From Zea mays (Eukaryota; Streptophyta; Magnoliopsida; Poales; Poaceae), in assembly GCF_902167145.1 (NCBI RefSeq), contig NC_050098.1:133064207-133128206 (forward strand): DNA of 64,000 bases. Direction: 5' to 3'. The notes under the pieces were generated by a model that ran no database searches, was not told the origin of the DNA, and was given only the letters and a program-made list of their open reading frames with translations. Shown one piece after another: positions 44,426 through 55,861 of this stretch. Each line of letters begins with the position of its first letter. Position 1 is the stretch's first letter. A program made the position numbers and the translations under genes.

Positions 44426-45649
44426 TGAAAGGGAAATGTGTCCTTGGGCCATTTCTAAGTATTTTGGTGATTAAGTGCCAACACAAATGGTTTAAGTATG
44501 AAACTATGCCAAATGGTGGAAGAAGTGCAAATCAACACAAAGGTATGATTCTAGACTTAGTACATTGGTTTTTGTGTACTAACATATTTGTCTAAGTGCT
44601 AGAATCAGAGAAAAGACAAAAGGTAAAAGAGTTGGCTAAATGTTGTTCAGTCTGGGTGCACCGGACTGTCCGGTGGTGCACCGGACAGTGTCTGGTGCGC
44701 CAGGCTGGCTATGGTGAAAAGGCCGCTCTCAGGATTTTGTCGGCGGCGTACGGCTAAAAATCACCGAACTGTCCGGTGAGCCAACGGTCGGCCGAGCCAA
44801 CGGTCGGCCGCGCAATCCACGCGTGACGCGTGGCCGAGCCAACAGTCTGATGGGAGCACCGGACTGTCCGGTGTGCATCGGACAGTGTTCGATGCGCCAA
44901 CGGCTCCAAAACATCAACAGTCGGCTGCGCCAGATTGGAAAGAAATCTGCACCGGACAGTGTCCAGTGGTGCACCGGACTGTTCGGTGCACCAGTCGACA
45001 GAAGGCAAGAATTGCTTTCCTGGATTACTCTCAACGGCTCCTAGCTGCCTTGGGCTATAAAAGGGACCCCTAGGCGCATGAAAGAGTACACCAAGCATTC
45101 TTTGATCATCTCTTAGCACCAAGACATCTCTCTAGCGCATTTGATTCGTTGTGATAGCAATTTGAGCTCCTCTTGAGTTGAGAACTCCGTGTGTGATCTT
45201 AGAGCTCAAGTTGTGACTTGTGTGTGTGTTTGTGCTCGTGCTTTGAGGCTTGTGTGTGTTGCTCTTCCCACTCTTACATCTGTGCTTCTTTGTGATCATC
45301 TCATTGTAAGGGCGAGAGGCTCCAAGTTGTGGAGATTCCTTGCAAACGGGAAAGAGTAAAGAAAGAAGAACACCGTGGTATTCAAGTTGATCATTGGATC
45401 ACTTGAAAGGAGTTGAGTGCAACTCTCGTCCATTGGGACGCCACAACATGGACTAGGCAAGTATTGTTCTTGGCCGAACACTGGGATAAATCCTTGTGTC
45501 TCTTGTGCTTGTTCTCACTGTGTCAACTGTGGTTCACAAGAGCTCTCTTTAGCCACTTGATTTCATTGTGCTAACACTTAATCAAGTTTGTGGATTTAAG
45601 TTTCAAGTTTTTACAGGATCACCTATTCACCCCCCTCTAGGTGCTCTCA
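44426..45649 (+). repeat. 3' LTR of copia B
   Basis: 1224 bp, without the Ds-like insertion seen in the left LTR. The TATA box CTATAAAAG is at 45055-45063. Palindromes cluster at 44658-44700, 44760-44780 and 44858-44995. Confidence 0.9.
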
Positions 45650-45724
45650 GATGTATCCATACATTATTTGAAGAATGTGCAACAAATGCAATGTATTAAA
45701 TAATATAGTGCAAGGAATACTTAC

Positions 45725-45942
45725 CCACAACTCTTGCTTCGCCCGCTCCACCTTATTGTTGAATTGCCTACCATTTAGATCCACTGCATTGGGGGAGACC
45801 ATGTAGTGGTCGAAGGAATAGGCCATGCCCATCACTCCGGCGTACTCAACAAATCCAGGGAAGTGTTCCTTGCACAGAAGGCCGAGGATGCCATTGTGGT
45901 TGCGACCGTGACCCCTGCATTCTCCAAAACCTCCCAAGACCT
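45725..45942 (-). pseudogene. TNPA-like CACTA gene, upstream exon
   Basis: On the minus strand the exon runs from an acceptor (TTGAACAG|GT) at 45942 to a donor (GTGG|GTAAGTATTCC) at 45725. It encodes ECRGHGRNHNGILGLL, EHFPGFVEYAGVMG and DHYMVSPNAVDLNGR, ending AKQELW, matching the N-terminal part of this CACTA protein family. The following exon is at 19614-19451. Copia B lies in the intron between them, 75 bp from this donor. Confidence 0.65.
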
Positions 45943-46019
45943 GTTCAAGTGATTAAGAAAAAGTATTAGTTTCTATTTTAAATTTGAACATATAATATGT
46001 AGAAGCAGTGATAACATCT

Positions 46020-46470
46020 AAAGTTACATATGTTTCCCTATTAGGTCGAATAAGTGGGCGCCTGTCACGAAGTTTCAGGTCGCTGAGTGGGACTCGCGGG
46101 ACCTCACAAGTAGACGTGCGTCGAACCTAAGGCGTGAGACCCAGATAAGTCCTGCTAAGCGTTGTCGTCGTTATCCTGCTGCGTTGCAGCGACAGCGGTC
46201 TGCTGCTCCACCCGCTGCTGTACGTCGTCGTCCTACTTCGTCTCCTCCTCCACCCTACGGGTTCCACTCCTTCCCCTCCCCCTCCCCCTCCCCCTCCACC
46301 TCTTGGCCCCACCGCCCACCATCTTTGTCCAACCACCTGCAATTAAGAATAAGAAAATAAGCACAGATAAAAAATATGTATCTAGAAACAGATGCAAAAT
46401 AAATAAAATATAGCATTACATCGATTAAAAATAATGTTCCTATGTGTCCGAATTAGCCGGATCATAAGTC
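46020..46470 (-). other. CACTA spacer with a low-complexity proline/glycine-coding stretch
   Basis: A C-rich run (repeated CCCCTC) at about 46268-46300 may be part of an upstream TNPA-like exon or an intron. I cannot fix the gene structure here. Confidence 0.35.
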
Positions 46471-47824
46471 TCATCATCACTATCAACCATTTCAATATCA
46501 TCTGAAGGCGCAAGTTCATCATTGTCATTGCCTTCAAGCATTTCTAAGTCATTCTCATTTGCACCTCATCATCCTCCTCATCAACAACCATTTCAATATC
46601 TACTTCCATTTCGATCGTTTTCATTAAGTCTATCTCAAATCGCCCTTCTAGCCCATCTTCTTGAAAGAACTCTCTGTCATATGTGTCTAGGTCTAAGTTA
46701 AAATCTTCATCGTTTGGAACACATAATTTACCGTGCAATGATACCTTATACACAACATCCCAACCCTTAAGATGTTCTTTCGTTTAGCATGCATATGGGA
46801 GATAATACACTTGTGTGGCCTATTGGGCCAAAATACAGACATCGTTTCCTGGTAAGGTGGAACGCTATCGAATTTCGACTAGCCCAAGATTAGAATGTGT
46901 TTATCTCATCACTTCAGGGTCAAACCAATGACATTTGAACATGACTAGAGTAAATGGTTTGGAACTATGAAAATTGAGTTCATATATTTCTTCAATTCTT
47001 CCATAATACTTGACATCATCAAACCCGAGCGTAAAGACTCTAGAACACATGGTTTTTCGATTGGGCCGACTTTGGTCATAGCTTGTTGTGTGAATCGGTA
47101 TCCATTGATGTCATACCCAGAAAACTTCCTGACCCTATAGGAAAAGCCATTGGCTACTTGTCTCAACCCGACACTCATAGATGGGTCTCTTTGGCCTTGC
47201 AAGTTCAAACACGCTAGATTGTTATATTATTCGTACGTAAGAGAAACTTCGAATGAAAAACTAAGCATGCTACCTTATGTTTGAACCAGGAAATGAAATC
47301 GGGCAATCCATTTCATGCACCCTTTCTAAGAAGGGTATCATATTCCTATGGAGTTGGGTCCCTCGATCGACGCCAGAATTCATGAAGAAATTGCTCCATG
47401 TATGACATCACCTCTTCAAGGTTGGTCAATACATATAGCATGATATGGCGCCACTCTTCATGTCCCAGGGTCTTAGTGGTCAAACCACTTGCGCTTCTGA
47501 GTTGTCCTCGAAAAATTGTAAAGTTCGATTCATTTTCGCCATCATTGTAACGAGGGGGTGGATTTTGCACGCTCGGCAGTTTGCCATCGTAGTAAGTTGT
47601 TGTGAAGTTTGACACCTCCTCCAGTATGTATGCCTCTGCAATGGAAGCCTCTATTTTGCATTTATTTCTACATTTCTTTCAAATAGTCTTTAGACATCTC
47701 TCAATTGGATAGCACCAACGTCCCTGCATGCCCCCATTCATGCCTCATACGAGTGATGAAGAATCAAATGTTGCATTAGATGAAGAAGCCAGGTGGAAAG
47801 ATCTTCTCTAGCTTACATAGTCAC
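46470..47824 (-). pseudogene. TNP2-like CACTA transposase, C-terminal part
   Basis: Three minus-strand segments are recognisable. 47346 to ~47700 has ILEE-SNFTTTYYDGKL, EEWRHIMLYVLTNLEEV and FLHEFWRRSRDPTP (DUF4218-like). 46945-47208 has VANGFSYRVRKFSGYDINGYRF (DUF4216-like). 46544-46753 has an acidic tail with VPNDEDFNLD. Frames change between segments, so introns or frameshifts intervene. The catalytic N-terminal part is missing: homology stops at about 47820. It is non-functional. Confidence 0.7.
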
Positions 47825-47868
47825 TGTCACACCCGGTTTTAGGGGCAAAACCGAATGCATAACATATG
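47825..47868 (+). mobile_element. Short LTR-like fragment of another element
   Basis: It begins TGTCACACCCGGTTTTAG, a start common to a different class of grass gypsy LTRs. It is cut after 44 bp by element D. The rest would lie beyond D, outside the window. Confidence 0.35.
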
Positions 47869-48051
47869 TGTCGGGGACCATAATTAGGGGTACCCCCAAG
47901 ACTCCTAATCTCAGCTGGTAACCCCCATCAGCACAAAGCTGCAAAGGCCTGATGGGTGCGATTAAGTCAAGGCTCGGTCCACTCAAGGGACACGATCTCG
48001 CCTCGCCCGAGCCCAGCCTCGGGCAAGGGCAGCCGACCCCGGAGGATTTAC
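47869..48051 (+). repeat. 5' LTR of gypsy D, first part
   Basis: 183 bp. It ends with the TTTAC target duplication (48047-48051) of copia C. Confidence 0.88.
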
Positions 48052-49324
48052 TATTAGAAATATGCCCTAGAGATAATCATAGAGATGAGCATATTTCTTT
48101 GTATCCATGATATATATATTGCTTAATTGAATATCCATGGAAGGCACCTTGTATTGATTAGCAATTATGTGAATTGTTTGTGAGATTCTTTACTTATATG
48201 GTTATTCTAAATGATGTCCCTAGTCAGAGTCAATGACTAGCACATGTATTAGTTGATGACTACATTTCACAAATCATGAACATGGAGATGTTAAACTAAT
48301 AATGTGGGCGCATGTATGACATGAGGCTGGACCGACCCAACGTGAGATATTGTAATATAGTTCTCTTTTTGCAACATGAATACTGTATCCTTAGACCTGA
48401 GATTGTCGCATGTTCTCAAGATGTGAATTGACTTACTTAGGGACTATCAAACGCTATTCCGTAACTGGGTAGTTATAAAGGTAGTTTTGGGTTTGTCAGG
48501 AAGCATGCTGTGAGGCATGGTCAGTCAAGATGGAATTTGTCCCTCTCTTTGTGAGAGAGATATCTCTGGGCCCCTCGAGTGATTGGATCAAGAAATGCAT
48601 GTCCGTGCTAGGGTTAAGAGTTAACCATTGAAAGGATTCCAATTCACAGTATCGAGAAAGAGAGGTCAGCTTAGAGCCAGACCAAATATCGTGAGACAAA
48701 GGGAACAGCATGTACGTAATGTTGCAATGGTTCGTCTGATATGATCTTTACGTGCGCATAGGAGTTGACATGTCTTGCTAGAGGCCGCTGTCAATTATTG
48801 GGCCAAGTAAGAGTACTCGGGCTATGTCTATTTGTACGTGAACCTATAGGGTCACACACTTAAGGGGAAGGAAGCCTAACTCGGATTAGATCGGAAATTA
48901 GACTGGGCTTTAGGGTTACTGATGGGCCTCGGTGTCAGAAGCCCACCATAACGCCTATATAATGAGGGGCGGGGGCGCGGTTAGGCTTAACCTAATTCGC
49001 CACCAGCAAACGAGTAGCCGCCGCTCGCCTCTCGCCCTCGCCAAGCCGCCGTCGTGAACCTAGTAGTTCGGTACGCGGCGCTTCCTCCCTGTACGTGTGG
49101 ATACCTCGGAGGTGCTGCATCTGGAGCACTAGGACGAACCGTGCGAGGACGTGAAGGACGCCGACGACTGCATGGCACTGCTCGACGCGTTCGTCTACAT
49201 CGACACGTCTTCCGCTGCTCTGCGCGTCTAGTGGTAATTCCATGACCTATAACCGCAGTAGTTCTTGGTTTTATGGTGTTGAAAATTTTGTTTTGCGCTA
49301 GCGTAGCCTCCCCGTAATCCAACA
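48052..49324 (+). repeat. 5' LTR of copia C
   Basis: 1273 bp. It starts TATTAGAAATATGCCC (the partner starts TGTTAG, so the first dinucleotide has mutated) and ends CCGTAATCCAACA. The likely TATA box CTATATAATG is at 48955-48964. Confidence 0.92.
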
Positions 49325-50601
49325 GTGGTATCAGAGGCTAGGTTCTATGTAGTTTTAGGTCTGGATCTAGGTTCATGAGATGGATCTACTTGATGCAGGG
49401 TTTGATTAGATCAATTGGAATAAAGGGTTGAAGTAGATTACATCGGATATGACTGAAGAGATTAGTTCGTCCTTCTCTGTTATGTGCGCGACTTGCCCCT
49501 ACCGGCTGAAATCACCATCGGGGCTAACTGCGTACACAACCAGCAGATTGACGTAACAGATCGACGTCATGAGTGTAATCTTCTTCGGGTCGAAAGTCTC
49601 GGATTTGGGTTGATTTGATCAACCGCATGAGATTTTCAGTGGAATTTCCATACATATGATGCATGGATTTGGGACCGTCGTGGCTATCTGCTGTAGTGGC
49701 GAACATATAGAAACGTGTTTGTCTAACCTATTTTTGCAGGACATCTTGTGATCGGTATGGCTATTGTGTGTATATGATGCATATTAATGAATTATTCATG
49801 ACCTGCATGTCGTGACCAGGGCAATACGGCTGGAGCCACATGTATTGTCCAAATTTAATGTAATGACCTGCGTGTCAACATGTGATGATCCAAAGCATAT
49901 ATGTAATTTGTTTACCAGCATACGTTAGATAGGTCTTGAAGGACTCATCACCTGAAGGATGGCATACCTATATCATGGAGATGGAGATCATCGTGACGGA
50001 TAGATTATTGGAGATGGGGATCACCATGTGACAGGAAGCCATACCGAATCACAACTGTTGTGTGGATGCCATTCTTAATGTTCTACTTGTTCATATTGCA
50101 TATATGTCCTTGCGTGCGATGATAAAAGTAGGACGATCCCTCATAAATGTTTAAGCTTAAATGCCTCTCCAAACCTTGCACTATCATAAGTCTTGTACAA
50201 TTGGTGGTGGGTCTATGAAATTAGGGTGCCACCAATTTTCCTTGACTAGATAGGTTTGTATCGGATACGAACTGCAGAAAGGGTTGGTTAACTTAAACAA
50301 AGTCAGCTTAATGGTTAAGGACTTTGGGGCATAAGGTTGGGAGCCAAGACATAGAGATGTCACCCAACAACAGAAGTCATATATATGATATGATTAGCAA
50401 GGAGTTGCTTACCGATCTACCTTGTCTTCTAGCGGTGATGCTAAAGCTCACTAGTAGACTTGTTAGTTGTGGGTTCTGAATCACTAAGTATCAATCGAGG
50501 GATATTGATTTTAGTGGGAGTAGACTATTAAATGTTTAATATGATTTACTCTGTCATGGATATTTTTGTCTTAGTATTTTGCATTATTTTGTTGTAGATA
50601 A
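49325..50601 (+). other. Leader of copia C
   Basis: The primer-binding site TGGTATCAGAGGCT at 49326-49339 opens this 1.28-kb leader. I see no ORF of interest. Gag starts at its end. Confidence 0.75.
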
Positions 50602-53600
50602 ATGGCACCTAGCACACCAACATTTACTTTGTGATCAATTCTTGAAAAGGATAAGTTAAATGGAACAAACTATACGGATTGGATCCGTAACTTGAGAATT
50701 GTTCTCAGGGCTGAAAAAAAGGAAGACGTTCGAGACACCCCACTGCTAGAGGATCCTGGTGAAAATGCAACTGCTGAAGCTAAAACCGCTTACAAGAAAG
50801 CAATGGATGCTAATCTTGAAGTGAGTTGCCTAATGCTTGCTTGCATGGAGCCTGAGCTACAGATGCAGTTTGAGAAAAACCATGAGGTGCACGATATGAT
50901 CGTGGCGCTCAAGGATATGTTCCAGACTCAGGCTAGGACTGAAAGGTTCAATGTGTCCAAAGCCTTTCTGGAATGCAAGCTAGCAGAAGGCGCAGCAGTT
51001 GGGCCACACGTAATCAAAATGGTTGGTTACAGTCAGAGGTTGGAGAAGCTAGGCTTCCCAATAAGCCAAGAGTTGGCCACTGACTTCATTTTGGCATCTC
51101 TTCCGCCTAGCTATGGAAACTTCATTACGAACTACCATATGCATGGGGCGGAGAGGGGCCTCAATGAACTATGTGGCATGCTGAAAACAGCAGAGGGGGA
51201 CATAAAGAAAAGCGCTGGCAGCAGCGGCCATGTGATGGCGGTCCAAAACAAACCCAACTTTAAGAAGAAGGGTAAATCTCAAAAGAAGGGCAAGGCAAAG
51301 GATACAGTATCCAAGCCAAATCAAAAGCCCAAGGCAGGACCAGCTGCAGATGCAGAGTGCTTTTATTGCAAAGAACTTGGTCACTGGAAAAGGAATTGCA
51401 AGCAGTACTTGGCCTCTATTAAGGATCGCGGCGGTAAGGGTACAGCCGCAGCAGGTACACTTGCTATTCACATTACAGAAATTTTTCTTGCTGATTCTTA
51501 TATTAATTCTTGGGTATTTGATACCGGATCGGTTGCCCATATTTGCAATTCGATGCAGGGAATGATAAGAAGTAGAAGCGTGAAAAGAGGAGAAGTTGAT
51601 TTCCGGGTAGGCAATAATGCAAGAGTTGCTGCGTTGACCGTCGAGACGATGCAACTCAACCTCCCATCAGGATTTATTTTGGAGTTAAATAATTGTTATC
51701 TAGTTCCTAGTATGAGTCGAAACATTATGTCTCCTTCATGTTTGATGAAGGATGGTTATTCATTTGCGCGTGAAAACAATGGTTGTGTGATCTCTAAGAA
51801 TGGCATGTTTGTGGCTTTTGTATCCATTATGAATGGGTTATTCATTTTAAATCTTGATGATGCACCTATCTGTAATATTAGTGCTAAAAGGTCTCGGTCT
51901 AATGATTTAAGTCCTACCTACATGTGGCACTGTCGTTTGGGTCATATAAGTGAGAATCGCATGAAGAAGCTTCATTTTGATGGGCTTTTAACTTCGTTTG
52001 ATTTTGAATCATACGAGACATGTGAATCTTGCTTACTTGGTAAGATGACCAAGGCGCCCTTCACGGGTTTACCGGAGAGGACATTAGATTTATTGGAACT
52101 CATACATACTGATGTGTGTGGACCAATGAGTACGACAGCTAGGGGAGGATTCCAATACTTCATAACCTTCACTAATGATTTTAGTAGATATGGGTATGTC
52201 TACTTAATGAAACACAAGTCTGAATCCTTAGAAAAGTTCAAAGAGTTTCAGAATGAAGTAGAAAATCAGCGTGGCAAGAAAATTAAAGCACTGCGATCGG
52301 ATCGTGGAGGTGAATATTTGAGTCATGAGTTTAGCAATCATCTAAGGAGTTGTGGAATTGTTCCACAGCTTACGCCGCCTGGAACGCCTCAGAGGAATGG
52401 CGTGTCTGAGCGACGTAATCGGACTTTATTGGATATGGTTTGATCAATGATGAGCCAGTCGGACCTACCTTTGTCGTTTTGGGGATACGCTCTAGAAACA
52501 GCAGCTTTCACACTAAATAGGGTACCGTCTAAGTCCGTAGTTAAGACACCATATGAGATGTGGACTGGGAAGACTCCCAGTTTGTCTTTTCTGAAGATTT
52601 GGGGTTGTGAGGTTTACGTCAAGCGACTTCAGTCGGATAAACTCACTCCAAAATCGGACAAGTGCATGTTCGTGGGATATCCAAAGGAAACTTTAGGATA
52701 TTACTTTTACCACCGGTCAGAGGGCAAAGTGTTTGTCGCCTGGAACAGTGTGTTCTTAGAGAAAGAGTTTCTCAAAAGAGAGAAAAGTAAACAAAAGGTG
52801 TATCTTGAAGAAGTTCAGGATGAGCCAGTGGGACAAGATTCAACAAGTGATGCTAATGTAGCAGAACAAGTTGAGACGTCTATGGCAAGAGAATCACCAC
52901 CACAACCACGAAGGTCAGCAAGGCTTCGCGAGGCACAAGGAGAAGTGCTATTGTTGGGCAATGGGGAAGTGTTGTTGTTAGACAACGACGAACTTGCAAC
53001 ATATGCAGAAGCGATGATGGACCCAGATTCCGAGAAATGGCAAGTCGCCATGAGATCCGAGATAGATTCCATGGGAGAAAATCAAGTTTGGAACTTGGTT
53101 GACCCGCTTGATGGTGTTAGACCCATAGAATGCAAATGGATCTATAAGAAGAAGAAAGACATGGATGGAAATGTTCACATCTATAAGGCTCGACTTGTTG
53201 CAAAGGGTTTTCGACAAGTTCAAGGAGTTGACTATGACGAGACATTCTCGCCAGTAGCGATGCTTAAATCTATTCGGATCATTCTAGCAATTGCCGCATA
53301 TTTCGATTATGAGATTTGGTAGATGGATGTCAAAACAGCTTTCCTTAATGGAAACCTAGATGAGTACGTGTATATGATACAGCCCGAGGGTTTTGTCGAT
53401 CCGATCAATGCTGGAAAGATATGCAAACTTCAGAAATCCATTTATGGGTTGAAGCAAGCATCTCGGAGTTGGAACATTCGTTTTGATGAAGTGATCAAAG
53501 GGCTTGGTTTTCATAAGAATGAAGAAGAAGCTTGTGTTTACAAGAAGGAAAGTGGGAGCGCTGTTGTATTTCTGATCTTGTATGTGGATGACATATTATT

Positions 53601-54564
53601 GATTGGGAATGACATTCCTATGCTGGAGTCCGTCAAGGCTTCACTGAAAAAGAGTTTTTCTATGAAGGACTTAGGGGAAGCAGCATATATTTTGGGCATA
53701 AGGATCTATAGAGATAGGTCGAAGAGGCTCATAGGATTAAGTCAAGATACGTACATTGACAAGGTTTTGAAACGGTTCAACATGGAACAGTCCAAGAAAG
53801 GGTTCTTACCTATGTCACATGGTATACACCTTAGCCAGATGCAATGTCCAGCGACGGCTAATGAGCGGGAGCGCATGAGTAAGGTACCATACGCCTCAGC
53901 AATTGGATCAATCATGTATGCCATGATAAGTACACGCCCAGATGTTTCATACGCTATAAGTGCTACGAGTAGGTACCAGGCTGATCCAGGTGAGGGTCAC
54001 TGGACAGCTGTAAAAGGCATTCTTAAGTACTTAAGAAGGACTAAAGATATGTTCCTGGTATTTGGGGGTAAGGAGGAGCTCGTTGTAACTGGTTACACCG
54101 ATGCTAGCTTCCAAACTGACCTAGACGAGTTAAAATCGCAATCAGGTTTTGTGTTCACAATAAATGGTGGTGCTATTAGTTGGAAGAGTTCCAAACAGGA
54201 GACTGTGACTGATTCTACAACAGAAGCCGAGTACATTGCAGCTTCTGAATCTGAAAAGGAAGGTGTTTGGATAAGGAAGTTCCTCATCGAGCTTGGTGTG
54301 TTTCCTAATGCATCTAGCCCATTGAACCTCTACTGTGACAACAATGGGGCTATTGCGCAAGCTAAGGAGCCAAGGAACCACCAGAAAAACAAACACGTAC
54401 TGCGGAAGTTTCACCTCATATGGGAATTCATTAGGCGGGGTGAGATAAAGATATGAAAAATACATACGGATTTGAATGTTGCTGATCCTTTGACAAAACC
54501 TCTTCCACAACGTAAGCATGAGGCACACATGACATCTATGGGTATTAGATATCTTCTAGATTAA
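50602..54564 (+). pseudogene. Copia C gag-pol polyprotein
   Basis: One frame of 1321 codons runs from ATG 50602 to TAA 54562-54564. Gag core (TDWIRNLRIVL, ATDFILASLP) and zinc knuckle CFYCKELGHWKRNC (~51360) come first. Protease WVFDTGSVAHIC is at ~51510. Integrase follows (MWHCRLGH, LIHTDVCGPM, RSDRGGEY, PQRNGVSERRN, 51920-52430), then RT (MDVKTAFLNG, YVDDILLIGND, ~53580) and RNase H (YTDASFQTD, EAEYIAAS, CDNNGAIAQ). Stops at 50632 (TGA), 52441 (TGA), 53320 (TAG) and 54454 (TGA) interrupt it with no frameshift. The first three are explicable as CGA or CAG codons changed by one transition. Confidence 0.9.
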
Positions 54565-54569
54565 CTCTA

Positions 54570-54584
54570 GTGCAAGTGGGAGAC
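54570..54584 (+). promoter_or_regulatory. Polypurine tract of copia C
   Basis: GTGCAAGTGGGAGAC lies immediately before the 3' LTR, five bases after the polyprotein stop. Confidence 0.7.
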
Positions 54585-55856
54585 TGTTAGAAATATGCCC
54601 TAGAGATAATCATAGAGATGAGCATATTTCTTTGTATCCATGATATATATATTGCTTAATTGAATATCCATGGAAGGCACCTTGTATTGATTAGCAATTA
54701 TGTGAATTGTTTGTGAGATTCTTTACTTATATGGTTATTCTAAATGATGTCCCTAGTCAGAGTCGATGACTAGCACATGTATTAGTTGATGACTACATTT
54801 CACAAGTCATGAACATGGAGATGTTAAACTAATAATGTGGGCGCATGTATGACATGAGGCTGGACCGACCCAACGTGAGATATTGTAATATAGTTATCTT
54901 TTTGCAACATGAATATTGTATCCTTAGACCTAAGATTGTCGCATGTTCTCAAGATGTGAATTGACTTACTTAGGGACTATCAAACGCTATTCCGTAACTG
55001 GGTAGTTATAAAGGTAGTTTTGGGTTTGTCAGGAAGCATGCTGTGAGGCATGGTCAGTCAAGATGGAATTTGTCCCTCTCTTTGTGAGAGAGATATCTCT
55101 GGGCCCCTCGAGTGATTGGATCAAGAAATGCATGGCCGTGCTAGGGTTAAGAGTTAACCATTGAAAGGATTCCAATTCACAGTATCGAGAAAGAGAGGTC
55201 AGCTTAGAGCCAGACCAAATATCGTGAGACAAAGGGAACAGCATGTACGTAATGTTGCAATGGTTCGTCTGATATGATTTTACGTGCGCATAGGAGTTGA
55301 CATGTCTTGCTAGAGGCCGCTGTCAATTATTGGGCCAAGTAAGAGTACTCGGGCTATGTCTATTTGTACGTGAACCTATAGGGTCACACACTTAAGGGGA
55401 AGGAAGCCTAACTCGGATTAGATCCGAAATTAGACTGGGCTTTAGGGTTACTGATGGGCCTCGGTGTCAGAAGCCCACCATAACGCCTATATAATGAGGG
55501 GCGGGGGCGCGGTTAGGCTTAACCTAATTCGCCACCAGCAAACGAGTAGCCGCCGCTCGCCTCTCACCCTCGCCAAGCCGCCGTCGCGAACCTAGCAGTT
55601 CGGTACGCTGCGCTTCCTCCCTGTACATGTGGATACCTCGGAGGCGCTGCATCTGGAGCACTAGGACGAACCGTGCGAGGACGTGAAGGACGCCGACGAC
55701 TGCACGGCACTTCTCGACGCGTTCGTCTACATCGAGACGTCTTCCGCTGCTCTGCGCGTCTAGTGGTAATTCCATGACCTATAACCACAGTAGTTCTTGG
55801 TTTTATGGGGTTGAAAATTTTGTTTTGCGCTAGCATAGCCTCCCCGTAATCCAACA
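54585..55856 (+). repeat. 3' LTR of copia C
   Basis: 1272 bp, starting TGTTAGAAATATGCCC. TATA-like CTATATAATG at 55488-55497. Its last 170 bp (from 55687) is the start of the tandemly duplicated segment and recurs at 58655-58824. Confidence 0.92.
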
Positions 55857-55861
55857 TTTAC

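Larger units (their letters stand above)
19643..45649 (+). mobile_element. Copia B: Ji/Opie-like Sirevirus, split by copia A
   Basis: The left LTR is 19643-21245 and the right LTR 44426-45649. Internal order is a methionine-tRNA-type primer-binding site, gag (21296 to ~23630), protease, integrase, RT and RNase H. Copia A (24210-41021 with an AAATG duplication) splits pol at the integrase N-terminal zinc region. A perfect 5-bp target duplication is not visible: the left flank is ACGAT and the right flank GATGT. LTR ends, element order and flanking CACTA exons nevertheless support a single insertion. Ji and Opie are closely related Sireviruses and I cannot separate them by eye. Confidence 0.88.
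17527..47824 (-). mobile_element. CACTA (En/Spm-type) element, disrupted by nested insertions
   Basis: Two blocks belong to one CACTA element: 17527-19642 and 45650-47824, separated by copia B. The left block has dense TTTGCCGAGTG subterminal repeats and the 3' exons of a TNPA-like gene. The right block has another exon of that gene and then the C-terminal part of a TNP2-like transposase, all on the minus strand. The left terminus is degenerate: no clean CACTACAAGAA is seen near 17527. The right (5') end is lost, because the transposase is cut at about 47820. Domain identities are from family recognition. Confidence 0.8.
48052..55856 (+). mobile_element. Copia C: complete Ty1/copia element
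   Basis: The LTRs at 48052-49324 and 54585-55856 flank the element, and TTTAC is duplicated at 48047-48051 and 55857-55861. It has a methionine-tRNA-type primer site, a ~1.3-kb leader, a single gag-pol frame (50602-54564) with four premature stops, and a polypurine tract. By eye the LTRs differ at about 20 sites in ~1270 bp, so the insertion is recent. It is not a Sirevirus: LTR sequence, gag and the absence of palindromes all differ from copia A and B. Confidence 0.92.

Noticed and set aside
46162..46413. Serine/cysteine/leucine-proline ORF on the plus strand
   Set aside because: It is produced by a CCCCTC low-complexity run in the CACTA element and has no protein-family features.
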